From Bradyrhizobium zhengyangense (GTDB lineage: Bacteria > Pseudomonadota > Alphaproteobacteria > Rhizobiales > Xanthobacteraceae): a stretch of DNA of 64,000 nucleotides. Position 1 is the stretch's first letter, and each line of letters starts with the position of its first letter. The stretch spans positions 1 to 64,000 of the forward strand of contig NZ_JAKLUA010000010.1 of assembly GCF_022012435.1 (NCBI RefSeq). The letters are read 5' to 3'. The position numbers and the translations under genes were made by a program. The notes beneath the pieces were generated by a model. The model had not been told where the DNA came from, did no database searches, and saw nothing but the letters and a program-made list of their open reading frames with translations. Shown here piece after piece: positions 44,797-53,670 of this stretch.

Positions 44797-44850
44797 GGGA
44801 CATACCGGACTTGCACCGGTACGACAGGGCGGCGTCATGCCTTTGGGCTG
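44797..44850 (-). promoter_or_regulatory. Conserved leader element, flagellin 2
   Basis: Second copy of the 54-nt leader block, 32 nt before the ATG. The TACCGG / CCGGTA arms are intact around a 7-nt loop. In the second dyad GGCATGATGCC reads GGCATGACGCC, so it is weaker here. Confidence 0.65.
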
Positions 44851-44896
44851 CGCAATAGCGTTGAGGGCCCAACCTGTCGTACGGCGACCGTAGCGC

Positions 44897-44920
44897 TCGA
44901 AGCTTGTGCGAGGCTTGTGG
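44897..44920 (+). promoter_or_regulatory. Candidate activator box, flagellin 2
   Basis: CGAAGCTTGTG and CGAGGCTTGTG stand in direct order, 11 bp apart, 133 nt before the ATG, matching the spacing and distance of the flagellin-1 box. Confidence 0.5.
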
Positions 44921-44987
44921 CTCTGTGTCCTCACCGCAACAGGGAAGCCAAAGTTGCGGCGTGCCCTGGACGTCACGTCAAACGAAA

Positions 44988-45015
44988 GGGCCGCGCTTCG
45001 CGAGAAGCGCGGCCC
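44988..45015 (-). terminator. Terminator after flagellin 3
   Basis: A 12-bp stem (GGGCCGCGCTTC / GAAGCGCGGCCC) with loop GCGA lies 19 nt past the stop. It shares its core with the flagellin-2 terminator, so the duplicated unit included the 3' end. Confidence 0.75.
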
Positions 45016-45034
45016 CCTCAGATCGTCGTCAGTC

Positions 45035-45940
45035 TTAGCGGAACAGCGACAGGATGCTCTGGCTGCTGCTGTTGGCGATCGAGAGCGCCTGAACGCCGAG
45101 CTGCTGCTGGACCTGGAGGGCCGACAGGCGGGTGGACTCCTGGTTCATGTCGGCGTCGACGAGCTGGCCGATACCGCGGGTCACCGAGTCCATCAGCGAC
45201 TTCACGAAGTCGGTGTTGGTCGAGATACGGTTCTTGACGGCGCCGAGGTTCGCGGCAGCCGAAGCCACGGAGTTGATCGCGCCAGTGACCTGCGCGATGT
45301 AGCCATCGAGCGTGGTCTGGTCGGCTGCCGAGTCAGTCAGCGTGCTGATGTCGATCGTGTTGACCGACGCACCGCCGCTCACCTTGTCGAGGATGCCGCT
45401 GGTGGACGAGGTGTAGAGCGAGTAGTTGGCAACGGTCAGGGTGATGGCGCCGGTGGTCGGCGTGCCGCCGACACGGGAGTACGACGACACCAGATCGACC
45501 GTCGTCGGGGTGGCCGTAGTGGTGCTGAGCCAGTTCACGCCGTTGAAGGTCGCCGCAGACGCGGTCGCCTGCATCTGCTGCTGGATCTGGGTGACGTCCG
45601 CCTGGATCTTGGTGCGGTCGATACCAGCCGTCTTGGCTTCGACCAGCAGCGACTGCAGCTTGGTGAGGCCGCCATTGCTGTCACCGACAACGGACGTCAG
45701 AGCTGTATATTCGGTGTCGACCGTCGCGGCCGATAGACCGAGCGAGTCGGAGACCGCGGAGAGCGCGGCGTTGTCGGCGCGCATCGAGGTTGCGATCGAC
45801 CAGTAGGCGGCGTTGTCCGAAGCGGTCGAGACGCGCTGACCGGTGGAGATGCGGGTCTGCGTGGTGGCGAGCTGCGAGCTCACAGACCGGAGGGTCTGGA
45901 GAGCGGTCATCGCGGTCGAGTTCGTAAGCAGGCTTGACAT
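45035..45940 (-). CDS. Flagellin 3 (lateral flagellin type)
   Basis: Filament protein of 301 aa. It is the most divergent of the three: the N-terminus reads SVSSQLATTQTRISTGQRVS, and the C-terminus has SALQVQQQLGVQALSIANSS. The short variable middle keeps the same layout (TTVDLVSSYSRVGGTPTTGA). The ATG follows AAAGGGACATTC. It lies nearest to fliP and has the third copy of the leader element, so all three genes appear expressed under one scheme. Confidence 0.95.
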   Translation of the reverse strand: MSSLLTNSTAMTALQTLRSVSSQLATTQTRISTGQRVSTASDNAAYWSIATSMRADNAALSAVSDSLGLSAATVDTEYTALTSVVGDSNGGLTKLQSLLVEAKTAGIDRTKIQADVTQIQQQMQATASAATFNGVNWLSTTTATPTTVDLVSSYSRVGGTPTTGAITLTVANYSLYTSSTSGILDKVSGGASVNTIDISTLTDSAADQTTLDGYIAQVTGAINSVASAAANLGAVKNRISTNTDFVKSLMDSVTRGIGQLVDADMNQESTRLSALQVQQQLGVQALSIANSSSQSILSLFR

Positions 45941-45979
45941 TGCGAATGTCCCTTTATGTACGCGTTACATTTTCACGAG

Positions 45980-46033
45980 GGGACATACCGGGCTTTCACC
46001 GGTACGGAGGGGCGGCATCATGCCTTTGGACTG
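45980..46033 (-). promoter_or_regulatory. Conserved leader element, flagellin 3
   Basis: Third copy of the 54-nt block, 39 nt before the ATG. Both dyads (TACCGG / CCGGTA and GGCATGATGCC) are retained although flanking sequence has diverged, which argues for selection. Confidence 0.65.
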
Positions 46034-46076
46034 AATGTGGGTGGGGTCCAACCCGCCGTGACGCTTCGCTAACACG

Positions 46077-46100
46077 CCGAATCTTGCTTCCGAATTAAGG
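46077..46100 (+). promoter_or_regulatory. Candidate half-box, flagellin 3
   Basis: CCGAATCTTGC keeps the first half of the activator box, 137 nt before the ATG, the same distance as in flagellins 1 and 2. The second half is degenerate. Confidence 0.3.
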
Positions 46101-46183
46101 CCAGCTTGAATTCTTCAGCAAAATCATATGGTTAATATTACTCTTTACTAACCTTAACGATTCCGGTGGACCGATGACCGCTC

Positions 46184-46924
46184 TCAAGAGAACGACCGGA
46201 CCAATCCCGAGGCAAGCAGATTCCACCCGTCAATCAGCACGAAAAACAGCACCTTGAACGGTAGCGCGAGGATCGACGGCGGCATCATCATCATGCCCAT
46301 CGACATGGTCAGCGTCGCCACGATCATGTCGATGACGAGGAACGGCAGGATGATGAGGAAGCCGATCTCGAACGAACGCCGGAGCTCGGAGATCATGAAG
46401 GCCGGGATGATGACGCGCATATCGACGCGCTTGTCGTCGAACTTCTTGCGGAAGCTTTCCGCTGCGAGCGACTCGAACGTCTGCAGATCCTTGTCACGGA
46501 CGTGTGCCAGCATGAACTCGCGGAACGGATCGCTGATCTTCAGATAGGCGTCCTCCTCCGAGATCTCGTTCTTCATCAGCGGCTGCACGCCGGTCTCCCA
46601 GGCACGATCGAACGTCGGCGCCATGACGTAAAAGGTCATGAACAGTGCGAGACTGATCAGCACGAGGTTCGGAGGCGTCGTCTGAAGGCCGAGCCCGGCG
46701 CGCAGGAACGACAGCGCCACAGCGAACCGCGTGAAGCTCGTCACCATGATGAGCAATCCCGGTGCGACGGACAGCACCGTCAGCAGCGCCATCAGCTGGA
46801 TGATGCGGCCGCTGGTCGAGCCATTGCCCGGCGGCAACAGCGAGTTGAGATCCGGGATCTGGGCGAATGCCACTTCGGGCAGCACAACCAGCAACAACGC
46901 GAGCAGCAGGACTTTCAATTTCAC
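46184..46924 (-). CDS. fliP: Flagellar export gate protein FliP
   Basis: Inner-membrane gate subunit of 246 aa. An N-terminal signal-like segment (VLLLALLLVVLPEVAFAQIP) is typical of FliP. Family motifs RFAVALSFLRAGLGLQTTPP and SFEIGFLIILPFLVIDMIVA are present, then the C-terminal helix. Its ATG overlaps the fliL stop by 4 bp. It is the last gene of the long motA-to-fliP block. No fliO gene is seen beside it. Confidence 0.96.
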   Translation of the reverse strand: MKLKVLLLALLLVVLPEVAFAQIPDLNSLLPPGNGSTSGRIIQLMALLTVLSVAPGLLIMVTSFTRFAVALSFLRAGLGLQTTPPNLVLISLALFMTFYVMAPTFDRAWETGVQPLMKNEISEEDAYLKISDPFREFMLAHVRDKDLQTFESLAAESFRKKFDDKRVDMRVIIPAFMISELRRSFEIGFLIILPFLVIDMIVATLTMSMGMMMMPPSILALPFKVLFFVLIDGWNLLASGLVRSFS

Positions 46925-47364
46925 TGGATCACCAACGTCTCAATGATCAATTCGCGGACCTTGCCGGACGAGCGGATGCTGGCGCGTTCGGACAGGTCAT
47001 CGCGCAAATGCTGAAGTCCGCGCGTGCCTTCGAACTGCGTCACCGAAGCTGACCGCAGATAGGTGACGATGTCTTCGCTGATATGGGCAGCGAGGATGCC
47101 GGCATCCTCGTCACTCATGCTGTCGGTCACCATGGAGGCCTCGACCCGGGCCCAGTTGTTGGCCGGCGCCGCAAGATTGGTCACGATCGGCGACAGCTTT
47201 CTGAGTCGCGCGCTGCCTGAATAGCTCGACGCAATCGGCGGCGGGGTGGCGCCTTTCTTTGCATCGGCGACGCGCTCGGCGGTAGCGAACAGATGCAGGC
47301 CCGCAAGCGCGCCGGCGCCAATCGCGACCAGGGTCAGCACGACGATGGCTGCGATCAGGCGCAT
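46921..47364 (-). CDS. fliL: Flagellar basal-body protein FliL
   Basis: Inner-membrane protein of 147 aa: an N-terminal helix (RLIAAIVVLTLVAIGAGALA) and a periplasmic domain that ends TLVIQ. The domain carries the SPIVTNLAAP-like start and SGKVRELIIET close to the C-terminus, as in FliL. It supports stator function under load. The chosen ATG follows AGGGGG by 5 nt. The ORF opens 6 codons earlier. The stop overlaps the fliP start. Confidence 0.9.
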   Translation of the reverse strand: MRLIAAIVVLTLVAIGAGALAGLHLFATAERVADAKKGATPPPIASSYSGSARLRKLSPIVTNLAAPANNWARVEASMVTDSMSDEDAGILAAHISEDIVTYLRSASVTQFEGTRGLQHLRDDLSERASIRSSGKVRELIIETLVIQ

Positions 47365-47394
47365 GACGCCCCCTGCTTCCATGACGCGTGAGCC

Positions 47395-48090
47395 TCAGAA
47401 CGGTGCCACGGCATCATAGATCCGGTGTCCCCATCCTGGTTGCTGCACGTCAGACAGATTTCCACGGCCGCCATAGGAGACGCGCGCCTCGGCGATCTTC
47501 TCGTAGGAGATCGTGTTGGTCCGCGAAATATCCCGTGGGCGCACGATGCCGCCGACATTGAGCACGCGCATCTCCGTGTTGATGCCGAATTCCTGCGAGC
47601 CGCTGATCATCATATTTCCGTTTGGCAACACGTCGGTGACGACGGCCGCGATGGAAAGCTTGATGTCTTCGGAGCGGTCGATCTGACCGTTGCCTTTGAT
47701 CTGCGTATTGGTGTTGAGGTTGGCGTTGGCTTGGCCCTTGTCCTGCCATCCCGCGACGTCCATCAGCCAGTTCAGCCCGAACTGGACCTGCGAATCGCGC
47801 GAGCGGCCGGTCTTGTTGTCGAGCTTGGCCTTGTCCTGCATCGAAATGATCACTGTCACGACGTCGCCGACGCGGCGCGCACGGGGATCGCGATAGAGAT
47901 CGGTGCCGTCGTCCCACGTCGAGCGATAACTGACGGGCGTGCGCATGCGGGGCGTCACCGGAATAGGCTCGGCTGGCGTCCTCAATCCGCTGCCCACGGG
48001 CGACAGTTTCGGGCCGGTCAGGATCTCCGCGGGATCATGGGAGCACCCGGCAAGGAGCAACAGCGACAGGATGAGGAACGGCGTCTTCAT
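47395..48090 (-). CDS. flgH: L-ring protein FlgH
   Basis: Outer-membrane L-ring lipoprotein of 231 aa. The lipobox LAGC near residue 15 marks the lipidated cysteine. Conserved segments are SLYRDPRARRVGDVVTV-like (YRDPRARRVGDVVTVIISM) and LNVGGIVRPRDISRTNTIS. It forms the bushing with FlgI. The gene follows motE with no gap. Confidence 0.95.
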   Translation of the reverse strand: MKTPFLILSLLLLAGCSHDPAEILTGPKLSPVGSGLRTPAEPIPVTPRMRTPVSYRSTWDDGTDLYRDPRARRVGDVVTVIISMQDKAKLDNKTGRSRDSQVQFGLNWLMDVAGWQDKGQANANLNTNTQIKGNGQIDRSEDIKLSIAAVVTDVLPNGNMMISGSQEFGINTEMRVLNVGGIVRPRDISRTNTISYEKIAEARVSYGGRGNLSDVQQPGWGHRIYDAVAPF

Positions 48091-48852
48091 TTACTTGGTC
48101 TTCCCGTCATCCACGCGACGCATTCCACCGAGCAGGTCAGCAAGATGCGCTGCGCGCCCGGTCTCCATCTCGTTGAAAATTGCGCTCGAGCTCCTCGGGC
48201 TCAGCTTTGCGAGAACCGCCGCGGCAGTCTCGTCCGCCATGCCGGCGATCTGGGTCGCGGCCGCGTCGGGCTTCATGCGCGAATAAATCTCGACGACGCT
48301 TGCTTCGGCCTTCTTCAGGAAGTCGTCGCGCAACTCCATCCACTTCTCGTACTCGACCCGCTTGGCCTCGACTTCCGCGATCCGCTCCCGCAGCAGGCTT
48401 TCGGCTTTCTCCAGCTCCTTCAGCTGCCAGGCGAGCCTGGCGTCGACGGCGGGATCGGCCACATTGCTACAGAATAGCGCCACTTCGTTGTCCGGAGGCG
48501 CGCCAGCCTGGGCGGGCGCTGGTTTCGGCGGCGCCGTGACACTGCCGGACTTCGCCGGACGCGTCGGCAGAGGTGCGGGAGCCGGTGCTGGAGGAGCCGC
48601 CTCCGGCACTGCGCCGGTGGTTGCAGGCCCTGCATCCTCAGCCGCCCAGGCCGTGGCCCGCGAATTATCGCCTGGAACAGACGTAGCCTGCGCATGCGCC
48701 TTCTGCGGTCCGGGCGCACGGGCGCGTGCAAACGAGAGCAGATTGAGCGGCTTTGACGGCTTCGGTTCGTCGAGCGCGAACGCAGGCAATGTGTTCGCGA
48801 GCACGAACACCGTCGCCAGAAGGAGTTGCGCTTTGTGATCCAGCTTCAGCAT
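48091..48852 (-). CDS. motE: MotC chaperone MotE
   Basis: Periplasmic protein of 253 aa. A signal peptide (LLLATVFVLANTLPAFA) precedes a Pro/Ala-rich linker. A coiled coil (AWQLKELEKAESLLRERIAE) and an MgtE_N-like C-terminal region (AEASVVEIYSRMKPDAAATQ) match MotE of Sinorhizobium, the chaperone needed for MotC folding and stability. It ends on the base before flgH starts. It lies 67 nt past flgI. Confidence 0.85.
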   Translation of the reverse strand: MLKLDHKAQLLLATVFVLANTLPAFALDEPKPSKPLNLLSFARARAPGPQKAHAQATSVPGDNSRATAWAAEDAGPATTGAVPEAAPPAPAPAPLPTRPAKSGSVTAPPKPAPAQAGAPPDNEVALFCSNVADPAVDARLAWQLKELEKAESLLRERIAEVEAKRVEYEKWMELRDDFLKKAEASVVEIYSRMKPDAAATQIAGMADETAAAVLAKLSPRSSSAIFNEMETGRAAHLADLLGGMRRVDDGKTK

Positions 48853-48919
48853 CGGCGCGCGTGCGATTCTCGGTCAGGACCTGAGCATTGAGCGACCAAG
48901 CTTGCACGACGCTTATGCA

Positions 48920-50050
48920 TCATTGCACGATGACTTCAGCCTGCAGCGCGCCGGCCGTCTTGATAGCCTGGAGGATCGCGATGATGCCTGATGGTTTCAG
49001 TCCGATCTGGTTCAATCCGCGCACAAGACGCTGGAGATCGACACCGCTCAGGATCGCCACCTGCGATCCAGCCTCGTTGGCTTCGACCACGGTCTGGGGT
49101 ACGACGACCGTCTGGCCTTGCGAGAACGGCGCCGGCTGGGACACGACGGGCAGTTCGGTGACACGAACCGTCAGGTTGCCGTGCGTGACGGCGACAGTCG
49201 ATATCCGAACGTCGCGCCCGATAACCACCGTGCCGGTACGTTCATTGATCACAACCCGCGCCGGCGTGTCTGGCTCGACGGTGAGCTCTCCGATCTCGGC
49301 GAGAAAGCGAACGGGGCCGACATAGCGCGGCTTGGACAGCACGATCGTCCGATAGTCGCGCTCAAAGGCGATCTGGGCACGGTACCGTCCACCGGCATAG
49401 CGGTTGACGGCATCGAGGATCCGCGTCGCGGTGACGAAATCGGGGTTCTTCAGCTCGAGCACCAGGAACTCCATCTCGTGGAGACTGCCCTGTACCTCGC
49501 GCTCCACCAGAGCGCCATTCGGAATGCGGCCCGCGGTCGGCGTGCCCTGGCTGAGGTTTTGGGCCTGGCCTCCGACGCTGTAGCCGGCGACGGTGACCGC
49601 ACCTTGCGCCACCGCGTAGACCGCACCATCGGCCGCGCGCAGCGACGTCATTACCAGCGTGCCGCCGAGCAGCGAGGTCGCATCGCCCAGCGACGACACC
49701 GTGACGTCCATCCGTTCGCCCGGGCCGATCGAAGGCAGCAGGTCCGCGGTCACCATCACGGCTGCGACATTGCGCGTACGCAGGGTCGTCGGCCGCGACT
49801 GATTAGTCGTGCTGCTCGTCTCGTTGCGGACATTGATGCCCATGTTCTCGAGCATCGACTGCAACGATTGTTCCGTGAACGGCGCGTTGCGCAGAGTGTC
49901 GCCGGTGCCGTTGAGGCCGATCACAAGGCCGTAGCCTACGATCTGGTTCTCACGCAGGCCCTTGATGTCCGCGATGTCCTTGATACGGACGGCAGCGTGG
50001 GCGCCGGCGGCGGAGAAGATCAGCAGGAGCGCGATCAGGACTCTGGTCAT
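48920..50050 (-). CDS. flgI: P-ring protein FlgI
   Basis: Periplasmic P-ring subunit of 376 aa. Signal peptide MTRVLIALLLIFSAAGAHAA; then IADIKGLRENQIVGYGLVIG and MLENMGINV, the family signature near the mature N-terminus. The C-terminus carries LVRGLNQIGLKPSGIIAILQ. It surrounds the rod and is chaperoned by FlgA. Its ATG overlaps the flgA stop by 4 bp. Confidence 0.96.
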   Translation of the reverse strand: MTRVLIALLLIFSAAGAHAAVRIKDIADIKGLRENQIVGYGLVIGLNGTGDTLRNAPFTEQSLQSMLENMGINVRNETSSTTNQSRPTTLRTRNVAAVMVTADLLPSIGPGERMDVTVSSLGDATSLLGGTLVMTSLRAADGAVYAVAQGAVTVAGYSVGGQAQNLSQGTPTAGRIPNGALVEREVQGSLHEMEFLVLELKNPDFVTATRILDAVNRYAGGRYRAQIAFERDYRTIVLSKPRYVGPVRFLAEIGELTVEPDTPARVVINERTGTVVIGRDVRISTVAVTHGNLTVRVTELPVVSQPAPFSQGQTVVVPQTVVEANEAGSQVAILSGVDLQRLVRGLNQIGLKPSGIIAILQAIKTAGALQAEVIVQ

Positions 50051-50523
50051 GTTCCGTCAGCAACCTTGACAGTGCCGTCCGGCTGGACGATGGCCCTGAT
50101 GATCACGCCCGTGTCAGTGTTTCGCACGGTGATGAGCGAACCCGGCGCACCGGATTGCATCGCCGATCCGTACGTCACAATCGACAAGCCGGAGTCTTCG
50201 ACAACCACCTTCACCATGGCGCCGCGGGCGATGGTCCAGGGATCCTCCACTGAATTCGTGGGGATCGGCTGGCCCGGCAACAGCGCCCGTCGCGCCATCC
50301 GGCCGACGAGGACCTGACGCCCTTCGACGAACATCGCGACACCGAGCGCGTTCTGATCAAAGTTGCGTTCGGTGATCATGTCCTCCCTGATCAGCTCGCC
50401 GGCGCGGATCGATACCGCCGGCACGGGAAGCCGCTTCTCGTCTGCGGCGGCACACCGCGTGAAGACGAGAACCAGCAGCGCGGCGGCCAACGCGCGTACG
50501 ATCAGGCCTACCCTGTTCAACAT
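50047..50523 (-). CDS. flgA: P-ring assembly chaperone FlgA
   Basis: Periplasmic protein of 158 aa. It has a signal peptide (about 1-28), an SAF-type beta-clip region (VSIRAGELIREDMITERNFD) and a C-terminal part with SLITVRNTDTGVIIRAIVQP, as in FlgA. It helps FlgI assemble into the P-ring. The ATG at 50523 gives a normal signal peptide; a GTG two codons upstream is possible. It lies 12 nt after flgG. Confidence 0.92.
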   Translation of the reverse strand: MLNRVGLIVRALAAALLVLVFTRCAAADEKRLPVPAVSIRAGELIREDMITERNFDQNALGVAMFVEGRQVLVGRMARRALLPGQPIPTNSVEDPWTIARGAMVKVVVEDSGLSIVTYGSAMQSGAPGSLITVRNTDTGVIIRAIVQPDGTVKVADGT

Positions 50524-50535
50524 GGACACACCGAA

Positions 50536-51327
50536 CTAGCGACTGAGACCCTTCGATACCGTCTGGGCCATGTCATCCGACGCCTGGATGACCTTGGCAT
50601 TCATCTCGTAGGCGCGCTGTGCCGAGATCAATTCGGTGATCTCCTTGACGGGATCGACGTTCGAGGCTTCGAGATATTGCTGGTTGATCTTGCCGTAACC
50701 GGCATCGCCGGGCAGGCCAACCACCGGCGCACCCGACGCTGTGGTCTCGCGATAAAGGTTGCTGCCGAGCGGCTCGAGGCCTGCCTCGTTGGCGAAATTG
50801 GCAAGGTTGAGCTGGCCGATCTGGCGCGGATTGACCTCCGTATCCAGCTTGGCGAACACCTGCCCGGTCTGATTGACCGTGACCTGCACCGTGCCCTGCG
50901 GCACCGTGATGTTGGGATCGAGCAGATAGCCGTCCATCGTCACCAGCTGGCCGGTGGCATTGGTGTTGAACGAACCTGCGCGGGTGTATTGCACCTCGTT
51001 GTTCGGGCCCAGCACCTGAAACCAGCCCCGGCCATTGATCGCGAGATCATACGGATTGCCGGTCTGCGTCAGCGCGCCCTGGATGTGCAGCTTGCGGATC
51101 GCCGCCGACTTGACGCCAAGACCGAGATTTGCGCCCTCCGGAATCGGCGACGAGCCGTTCACGTTTGCGACGCCTTGCATGCGGTCCATCTGGTAGAACA
51201 GATCGGTGAATTCCGCACGCGCGCGCTTGAACGACGTGGTGTTGATGTTGGCGATATTGTTCGCGATGACTTCGATGTTGGTCTGCTGGGCATTCATGCC
51301 CGTTGCCGCGATGGCGAGCGATTTCAC
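50536..51327 (-). CDS. flgG: Distal rod protein FlgG
   Basis: Exported rod subunit of 263 aa. The N-terminal motif is ATGMNAQQTNIEVIANNIAN and the C-terminus has VDPVKEITELISAQRAYEMN, which identify FlgG rather than FlgF. Complete and of usual length. It follows fliE after 18 nt. Confidence 0.97.
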   Translation of the reverse strand: MKSLAIAATGMNAQQTNIEVIANNIANINTTSFKRARAEFTDLFYQMDRMQGVANVNGSSPIPEGANLGLGVKSAAIRKLHIQGALTQTGNPYDLAINGRGWFQVLGPNNEVQYTRAGSFNTNATGQLVTMDGYLLDPNITVPQGTVQVTVNQTGQVFAKLDTEVNPRQIGQLNLANFANEAGLEPLGSNLYRETTASGAPVVGLPGDAGYGKINQQYLEASNVDPVKEITELISAQRAYEMNAKVIQASDDMAQTVSKGLSR

Positions 51328-51345
51328 TTAGGTCACTCCTTCAGA

Positions 51346-51675
51346 TCAAATCGACATCCGAACGACTTCCTGGTAGGCCTGCACGACCTTGTCGCGAACC
51401 GCGACCGCCGTCTGCAAGGCCTGCTCGGCCGACATCAGCGCCTCGACGACCCTTCGCGTCGATTCCTTGCCTTGCATCGCCGAGATCGACGCTGCCTCGC
51501 CCGTCTTCAGCGTCCCGATCGCGTCCGTGGTCACCTGCTTCATCACGGAATCGAAGCCGACATCGTCGGCGGATTGAACCGCGGACGTTCCCGTAGGCGC
51601 GATGGTCTGCGTCTCGCTGGCGCGAGAGGCCGCCTGCCCTGCGGTGATCGCGGTGGATGAAATTGCTTCCAGCAT
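51346..51675 (-). CDS. fliE: MS-ring/rod junction protein FliE
   Basis: Exported protein of 109 aa. The C-terminal family core is ALMSAEQALQTAVAVRDKVV followed by YQEVVRMSI, the exact FliE ending. It links the MS ring to the proximal rod. The stop of flgC and the ATG here are 2 nt apart. Confidence 0.95.
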   Translation of the reverse strand: MLEAISSTAITAGQAASRASETQTIAPTGTSAVQSADDVGFDSVMKQVTTDAIGTLKTGEAASISAMQGKESTRRVVEALMSAEQALQTAVAVRDKVVQAYQEVVRMSI

Positions 51676-51677
51676 TG

Positions 51678-52094
51678 TCAGCTCCTCAGCAGATCGATGG
51701 TCATGCCGAGCATCGATCTCACCTGCTTCACGACCTGGAGATTGGCCTCATAGGAGCGATTGACTTCGCGCATGTCCGCCATCTCGATCATCATGTTGAC
51801 GTTGGGCATCTTGACGTAGCCGGCCTTGTCGGCAGCGGGATGACCCGGGTCGTACTCGACGCGATACGGCGTGGTGTCGACCCCGATTTCCTTGACTTTC
51901 GCCAGCTGTGTGCCGGAGGCCCGATCGAGCGCGGCATCGAAGGTGATGGTCTTGCGCTGATAGGGGTCGGCCCCCGCGCTGCGCCCGGTCGAGGTCGCAT
52001 TGGCGAGGTTTTCTGAGACGACGCGCATGCGCGTCGATTGTGCCTCGAGCCCCGAGCTCGCGACGGTCAATGAAGCCGATAGAGGGTCAAGCAT
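51678..52094 (-). CDS. flgC: Proximal rod protein FlgC
   Basis: Exported rod subunit of 138 aa. It has an N-terminal rod motif (VASSGLEAQSTRMRVVSENL) and C-terminal NVNMMIEMADMREVNRSYEA. Complete. It follows flgB after 11 nt in the order flgB-flgC-fliE common to alphaproteobacteria. Confidence 0.96.
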   Translation of the reverse strand: MLDPLSASLTVASSGLEAQSTRMRVVSENLANATSTGRSAGADPYQRKTITFDAALDRASGTQLAKVKEIGVDTTPYRVEYDPGHPAADKAGYVKMPNVNMMIEMADMREVNRSYEANLQVVKQVRSMLGMTIDLLRS

Positions 52095-52105
52095 GTCGGT
52101 TCACC

Positions 52106-52507
52106 TCAGGTCTTCGCGCTGGTCAGGACCATGCGATTGAACGAGCGCACGATCGCCGAATTCATCGAATAGTCGCGATTGACGTCGCTACCCTTGATCA
52201 TTTCCTGCTCCAGGCTCACGGAGTTTCCGGAGTGGACGACGTCCCAGCTGTCCTTCTTGGCGGTGGCCCGCGTGTCGGTTTCGGCGGGGGACAGCTGCAT
52301 GTGGGCGGGCGAGGTCGTGGCCAGCCTTACCGGCACCGCATCGAGCACCTTGTTGAACGGTTCGACATCGCGCGCCTTGAAGCCCGGCGTATTGGCATTG
52401 GCAACGTTGGTGGCAATGGTCGACTGACGAAGCTCGAGCCAGCGTGCCTGCGACGATGCGAGTTCGAAGAGAAACAGTGGTCCCACGACGGCCCCATTTT
52501 GGTTCAT
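52106..52507 (-). CDS. flgB: Proximal rod protein FlgB
   Basis: Exported rod subunit of 133 aa. The N-terminal motif is WLELRQSTIATNVANANTPG with FKARDVEPF after it; the C-terminus ends SAIVRSFNRMVLTSAKT. Length is normal. A 64-nt gap to flhB is wide enough for a weak promoter but no motif is clear. Confidence 0.95.
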   Translation of the reverse strand: MNQNGAVVGPLFLFELASSQARWLELRQSTIATNVANANTPGFKARDVEPFNKVLDAVPVRLATTSPAHMQLSPAETDTRATAKKDSWDVVHSGNSVSLEQEMIKGSDVNRDYSMNSAIVRSFNRMVLTSAKT

Positions 52508-52571
52508 TGGAAAGAACCCTAGAGCGTTAAGCTTTCGTCAAGCTGTTGCGCGGAGCACCATCCCAGGGATT

Positions 52572-53657
52572 CTACTGAACCTTCGCGGGCCGCGGCGCCT
52601 GCTTCGATTGCAGGAAATAGATGATCTCGGCGACGGGGCGGAAGAATTCGGCCGGGATCACCTGATCGACCTGCACCGCTTCGTAGAGCGCGCGGGCGAG
52701 CGCCTTGTTCTCGATCACCGGGATCTTGCTTTGCTCGGCGACCTCGCGAATCTTCAGCGCGATCACGTCTATGCCCTTGGCCACCACGAGCGGCGCCGGG
52801 TTTTCGTCGCGGTTATAGCGCAACGCGATCGCGAAATGCGTTGGGTTCGCGATCACCAGCGTCGCGCGCGGCACGGAGGCGATCATGCGTTGGCGCGAGC
52901 GGTCGCGCGCGAGCGAACGCAGGCGCGCCTTGATCAGCGGATCGCCTTCGGCCTGCTTGTGCTCGTCCTTGATCTCCTGCCTGGTCATGCGCAGCTCGCG
53001 CCGCCAGTGGAAGCGCGCCCAGGCGAGATCGATTGCGACCAGTACGATCGTCGCGATGCAGATCGCCGACACGATCCGCATCGCGATGGTGAGGATCATC
53101 TCGGGCAACGCGACCGGATCGGTGTACATCGCCTCGAACGCCCTCGCCTCCGACGAGCGCAATACGAAGCAGACGACCGATGTCACCGAGACGAGCTTGA
53201 ACATCGACTTGGCGAACTCCACGAGACCCTGAGTTCCGAAGATTCGGCTCCAGCCGCTCGCCGGCGAAATCCGGGAGAAGTCGGGCTGAATGCGCTCCAG
53301 CACGAGGCGCGGCGCATTCTGCAGCAGCGACGCTGCGAGCCCGAACACTGCCAGGATCACGACCGGTGGCACCAGGAAGCGCAGGGCCTCGAGGCCGACC
53401 ACGGTGAGCAGGTTCTGTGCGTCCGCACCGGTGCTGAGAGGGAAGCCATCGGGCTCGTCGAGAAAGCTCTTCAAGGTCGGGGTCAGCTGCTGTACGCCCT
53501 GGCCGATCAGGAAAGACATAATCACCATCAGCGCCGCGATGGACGCGAACAGGGATGCCTCCCGAGAGACCGGAATCTTGCCCTGTTCGAGCGCATCGCG
53601 GACTTTCTTCTCGGTCGGCTCTTCTGTCTTGCTCTCCTGGTCGGATGTCTCTGCCAT
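52572..53657 (-). CDS. flhB: Flagellar export switch protein FlhB
   Basis: Inner-membrane protein of 361 aa. The N-terminal segment KTEEPTEKKVRDALEQGKIP is the family signature, then four helices. The autocleavage site NPTH is at residues 271-274 in the cytosolic domain, so substrate-specificity switching should be normal. It works with FliK. It follows fliG after 13 nt. Confidence 0.97.
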   Translation of the reverse strand: MAETSDQESKTEEPTEKKVRDALEQGKIPVSREASLFASIAALMVIMSFLIGQGVQQLTPTLKSFLDEPDGFPLSTGADAQNLLTVVGLEALRFLVPPVVILAVFGLAASLLQNAPRLVLERIQPDFSRISPASGWSRIFGTQGLVEFAKSMFKLVSVTSVVCFVLRSSEARAFEAMYTDPVALPEMILTIAMRIVSAICIATIVLVAIDLAWARFHWRRELRMTRQEIKDEHKQAEGDPLIKARLRSLARDRSRQRMIASVPRATLVIANPTHFAIALRYNRDENPAPLVVAKGIDVIALKIREVAEQSKIPVIENKALARALYEAVQVDQVIPAEFFRPVAEIIYFLQSKQAPRPAKVQ

Positions 53658-53670
53658 GCCCGTTCAGCGG

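Noticed and set aside
42380..44893. An 837-codon plus-strand open frame across the flagellin genes
   Set aside because: It is the antisense shadow of flagellins 1 and 2; the repeated protein text mirrors the two gene copies and has Arg/Gly-rich shadow composition.
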